Shown here: piece after piece, positions 61,353 to 64,000 of the stretch
How positions within the stretch are numbered: the stretch's first letter is position 1
How the letters are laid out: each line of letters begins with the position of its first letter
The notes under the pieces: generated by a model
Databases searched by the model: none
What the model saw: the letters and a program-made list of their open reading frames with translations, nothing else
Told to the model about the DNA's origin: nothing
Program-made: the position numbers and the translations under genes
Source of the DNA: Sphingorhabdus sp. Alg231-15
GTDB taxonomy: Bacteria > Pseudomonadota > Alphaproteobacteria > Sphingomonadales > Sphingomonadaceae
DNA: 64,000 nucleotides
Direction of reading: 5' to 3'
Assembly (NCBI RefSeq): GCF_900149705.1
Contig: NZ_LT703001.1
Span: forward strand, 2,908,001 to 2,972,000

Positions 61353-62324
61353 TCAACTGAGCCGCAAGTTATGCGCCTGGTTGCGATAAGCACGCGGGCT
61401 CATACTAAATTCCTGTTTGAATACCCGGCTAAAATGGGAGGAATCCTTGAAGCCATTTTTCATTGCAATTTGCGTTATCGACAACCCGTCCAGATACGGT
61501 GTTTCCATATCGGAACGGCTGCGAAATAGCCGGCTGCGCTTAATCCAGTCAGACACTGTCATATCAAATTGATTGAACAGGCGGTGCAAATAACGCGGGC
61601 TGAAACAGAAGGCAGCCGCAATATTTTGCGGCCCAAGATCAGGCTCGCCCAAGTTTTCGATAATATGTTCCTGAACACGGGTCAGCAGCGCCCGGCGAAA
61701 CGCAGTTCCCCCAATTTTCTCTTCGCTTGGTCGAAAGGCCGCAGCCATTAAATCCACCGTTGCGCGCAGAATAGCTGGGCGATCTTGAGTATCAATCGTA
61801 TCGATCGTGTCATGTAATTGCCGAAGGTGGGATAGCAATAAGGCCCCCGTACCCTCATTACCGTCCACATTCAAACCACATAAGTCCTCAATGCCGGGTA
61901 ACGATTGCAGCGCAACTTCATGCGGTATCAAAAGAGAAAATTGATGGAATTGACTGTGAGTACCAAAAAATGCGGGGCGGGTGCTATCCCACAAGGCGAT
62001 TGATCCCGCGGCTGCTTTGGATTCATTCGGACCTTGTCGCAATACCCCGTCACCAGCTTCCAGATAAAGTAGACAAAAATAGTGATGATCCGATTGGCGG
62101 ATATCGCTAATCGTCCTATTTCCGGTCAATGGATCTGCGGCAAGTTCCGTAAAGACAAAGTCATTGACCGTGTGACGTCTCACTTCGGCAGTATAGTGGT
62201 CATCGTTGGAATTCTTCAGATCCCAATGCGAATGAGTGCGGTCCAAAACTTGTTGGAACGCCCGAAACTGCGACATTCTCGGGACCATTTTTGTGTCCCA
62301 AATTTCTGTTTTTTGTACGTCCAA
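61353..62324 (-). CDS. AraC-family regulator, FeaR-like
   Basis: A 323-residue regulator. An N-terminal AraC-binding-2-type domain (about 20-190) as in FeaR is followed by a C-terminal double helix-turn-helix at about 220-318 (LGPQNIAAAFCFSPRYLHRLFNQF, then SITQIAMKNGFKDSSHFSRVFKQEFSMSPRAYR in pieces). It is transcribed toward the SDR-E1 operon and away from the TonB receptor, so it sits between its probable targets. The signal is likely the substrate or a product of the operon. Confidence 0.9.
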   Translation of the reverse strand: MDVQKTEIWDTKMVPRMSQFRAFQQVLDRTHSHWDLKNSNDDHYTAEVRRHTVNDFVFTELAADPLTGNRTISDIRQSDHHYFCLLYLEAGDGVLRQGPNESKAAAGSIALWDSTRPAFFGTHSQFHQFSLLIPHEVALQSLPGIEDLCGLNVDGNEGTGALLLSHLRQLHDTIDTIDTQDRPAILRATVDLMAAAFRPSEEKIGGTAFRRALLTRVQEHIIENLGEPDLGPQNIAAAFCFSPRYLHRLFNQFDMTVSDWIKRSRLFRSRSDMETPYLDGLSITQIAMKNGFKDSSHFSRVFKQEFSMSPRAYRNQAHNLRLS

Positions 62325-62597
62325 TGCTCTCTCCTATCCGCCAAAATAGGGGACTATTCGCAAAAGTCAAAGTGAGGAGACCCGCTGTCACACAGGAACA
62401 ATTTTTTAGACCCTTACGGACTAGATTATGCTTTAATCTACTGAATTAAAAGCATTTTATATATCACCTCGGTTTCTAACCAGTTCTCCCAGAGACTTTA
62501 GATTGGTCCGCAAAGGACAAGTTTGCTGCCACCACCTTGCTTTAGAAAAAAGCATAGGCGGCTGAACAAATAATAATAGTCGCTCGGGAGGATTACG
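62325..62597. promoter_or_regulatory. Divergent promoter region between AraC and TonB receptor
   Basis: 273 bases, AT-rich in the middle. TAGATTA (62422-62428) and TAATCTA (62434-62440) form a seven-base inverted repeat, overlapped by a second near-palindrome joining ATGCTTTAAT to ATTAAAAGCAT (about 62428-62455). GGGAGGA (62586-62592) is the receptor's ribosome binding site. Either dyad could bind the AraC regulator; neither is proven. Confidence 0.45.
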
Positions 62598-64000
62598 ATG
62601 AAAAAATACACAGCAACTTGGGTTATAGCGGTCGCGCTTTGTCAGGCCACACCTAGCTTCGCACAGAATGATTCGCGGGCCGCGGCAGAAGAAGAGGGTG
62701 AATCGGAGAGCGGAGTTCCCGTGATCGTTGTGACTGCACAACGCCGCGAGCAAAGCCTTAATGATGTTCCAATTTCGATTTCAGTGTTGGATGCAAAACA
62801 GATCACTGCAGCCGGTTTTTCAAACAGCCTTTCGATCGGCGATTATGTACCAAATGTCGAATTCAAAACTTTCGCCGGCGTTCCCAACATCTTCATACGT
62901 GGGGTAGGCAATAACGATTTTAACTCATCTTCGGTTGGTCCGATCAGCATTTATCGGGACGATGTGGTGGTGGCATCCACCGGCGGCCAAGCTTTTGCCC
63001 TGTTCGATCTGGAGCGGATAGAGGTCCTGCGCGGTCCACAGGGAACGTTATTTGGTAAGAACACCACAGGCGGTGCCATTCAATATATATCCCGGCAACC
63101 CGGTGACGAATTTGAAGGCTATGCAAAGGTGGGATATGGCCGGTTTGATCTTGTCGAAGCTGAAGGTGCGGCAACAATTCCCTTTGGTGATGGTCTCAGT
63201 ATGCGCTTTTCCGGCCTATTGCGCCGGCGCGACGGGGAACGGCTCAACCTTGCCACCGGCGAGGACGCTGTGAACATCGATGAATCGGCAATCCGTACGA
63301 TATTGCGCTACAATCCGGATAGCGCCGTCGATATCCGGCTGAGCGGCGGATATGGCCGGGACCGGAGCGATTATCATCAACCAAAACCATTAGGAACCAT
63401 CAATGGGGCCGATGCATTTGGCTATAGCGATCCTGCACCGGACGATATCCGAATATTGAATTTTGATGGTGCCAGCAGAACATTCTCAGACAATTACTGG
63501 GTTAGCCTCAACGCGTCTTTCGAACTTGGCGATGATCTGACTCTGCGATCTATTACCGGATATGATGAGGCTGAGGTCGACAATCGCCTCGACGTTGATG
63601 GCAGCCCATTACGGCTCGACCAGATCGCATTTTTGACAGAGACGGATCAATTCTCGCAGGAGCTGCAACTGCTCTTTGAGGGTAACGGTTTTAACGCGCT
63701 ACTGGGTGCATATTATTTCCAAGAAAGCTTGGTTTCGCACAGTGAAACCGATGCTGTGGGAGAGGTTCCTTTTGGTTCCGGTGCCATCCCCCTCATCACC
63801 GACTCAGCTCGTGACAATGAAAGTGTTTCCATATTTGGCCAGACCACTTTTGATGTAACCGATCGGCTGTCACTGACGGGCGGACTACGCTATACATGGG
63901 ATGAAGTCACAGCGGAACATCGCGGTTTTCTTGTACCCAATTTCTTTGATCCCGCTACTCCCAACGGGCCGGAAATTGATCTTGTGCCTTTTGGCCAGTT
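62598..64000 (+). CDS. TonB-dependent receptor (3' truncated by the window)
   Basis: Outer-membrane active-transport barrel; 467 codons visible and the frame stays open to the window end, where about 250-300 residues are probably missing. Signal peptide MKKYTATWVIAVALCQATP, cleaved near FAQ. TonB box region VIVVTAQRREQSL near 43-55, plug domain with FIRGVGNNDF, SIYRDDVVV, FDLERIEVLRGPQGTLFGKNT in pieces and GGAIQYIS. Barrel strands follow. The DVPISISVLD start after the box is typical of sphingomonad receptors used for aromatic, terpenoid or other carbon sources, so it may import the compound degraded by the neighbouring E1/lipoyl operon. Confidence 0.95.
   Translation, partial: MKKYTATWVIAVALCQATPSFAQNDSRAAAEEEGESESGVPVIVVTAQRREQSLNDVPISISVLDAKQITAAGFSNSLSIGDYVPNVEFKTFAGVPNIFIRGVGNNDFNSSSVGPISIYRDDVVVASTGGQAFALFDLERIEVLRGPQGTLFGKNTTGGAIQYISRQPGDEFEGYAKVGYGRFDLVEAEGAATIPFGDGLSMRFSGLLRRRDGERLNLATGEDAVNIDESAIRTILRYNPDSAVDIRLSGGYGRDRSDYHQPKPLGTINGADAFGYSDPAPDDIRILNFDGASRTFSDNYWVSLNASFELGDDLTLRSITGYDEAEVDNRLDVDGSPLRLDQIAFLTETDQFSQELQLLFEGNGFNALLGAYYFQESLVSHSETDAVGEVPFGSGAIPLITDSARDNESVSIFGQTTFDVTDRLSLTGGLRYTWDEVTAEHRGFLVPNFFDPATPNGPEIDLVPFGQ

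Overview
The window looks like chromosomal DNA of a Gram-negative alphaproteobacterium, most likely a sphingomonad (Sphingomonadales). This rests on family content only: a TonB-dependent receptor, a NodT-type outer-membrane factor, a PhoD phosphatase, DUF6356, DUF1272 and DUF3667 proteins, and many GST, SDR and SRPBCC enzymes. I ran no database search. No rRNA, tRNA, CRISPR array, phage module or intact insertion sequence was recognised.

Layout. 1-8156: catabolic and housekeeping genes (5'-truncated indoleamine 2,3-dioxygenase, NRDE/TANGO2 protein, FadH, DUF3667 membrane protein, PhoD phosphatase, AlaC-like aminotransferase). 8478-16540: a compact same-strand cluster of P-loop NTPase, ABC exporter, alpha/beta hydrolase, OprO/P-like porin, histidine kinase, response regulator and an outer-membrane protein; its substrate is unknown. 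16634-23194: a ToxR/CadC-like wHTH-TPR regulator facing a serine hydrolase, an AraC regulator facing a small membrane protein, an SDR and a DUF1272 protein. 23246-29748: a tripartite RND efflux operon beside a MarR operon; both carry the same 12-bp palindrome. 29926-42530: an accessory stretch with HxlR, Lrp/LysE, YeiH, FG-GAP, serine hydrolase, esterase, SRPBCC, DUF1330, SDR and GST genes.

42834-48881: an amino-acid module. Two adjacent PLP enzymes, a threonine-aldolase-like lyase and an alanine racemase, carry almost identical twin-arginine signals. They are followed by a GntR regulator, a serine/threonine-dehydratase-like enzyme and a secreted CocE-type hydrolase. A perfect 22-bp inverted repeat precedes the first start codon. 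49021-54384: GST, ArsR/SRPBCC pair, old yellow enzyme facing a TetR regulator with three shared operators, YciI-like protein, tag and a sugar O-acetyltransferase. 54385-57516: an amidohydrolase and APC permease bracketed by two copies of a small palindromic intergenic motif.

57526-61254 (minus strand) is, in my view, the most unusual system. It is a five-gene chain in which every start overlaps the previous stop: SDR, 2-oxoacid dehydrogenase E1 alpha, E1 beta, a free-standing 78-residue lipoyl-domain protein, and a lipoate-protein ligase. It has no E2 acyltransferase and no E3 in the window. A FeaR/AraC-type regulator and a divergent TonB-dependent receptor (cut by the window end) sit beside it. 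It may be a dedicated oxidative decarboxylation route using a lipoyl carrier protein with its own lipoylating enzyme.

About eleven transcription regulators lie in 64 kb. Several sit beside clear palindromic or direct-repeat sites, so local control circuits can be proposed directly from the DNA.
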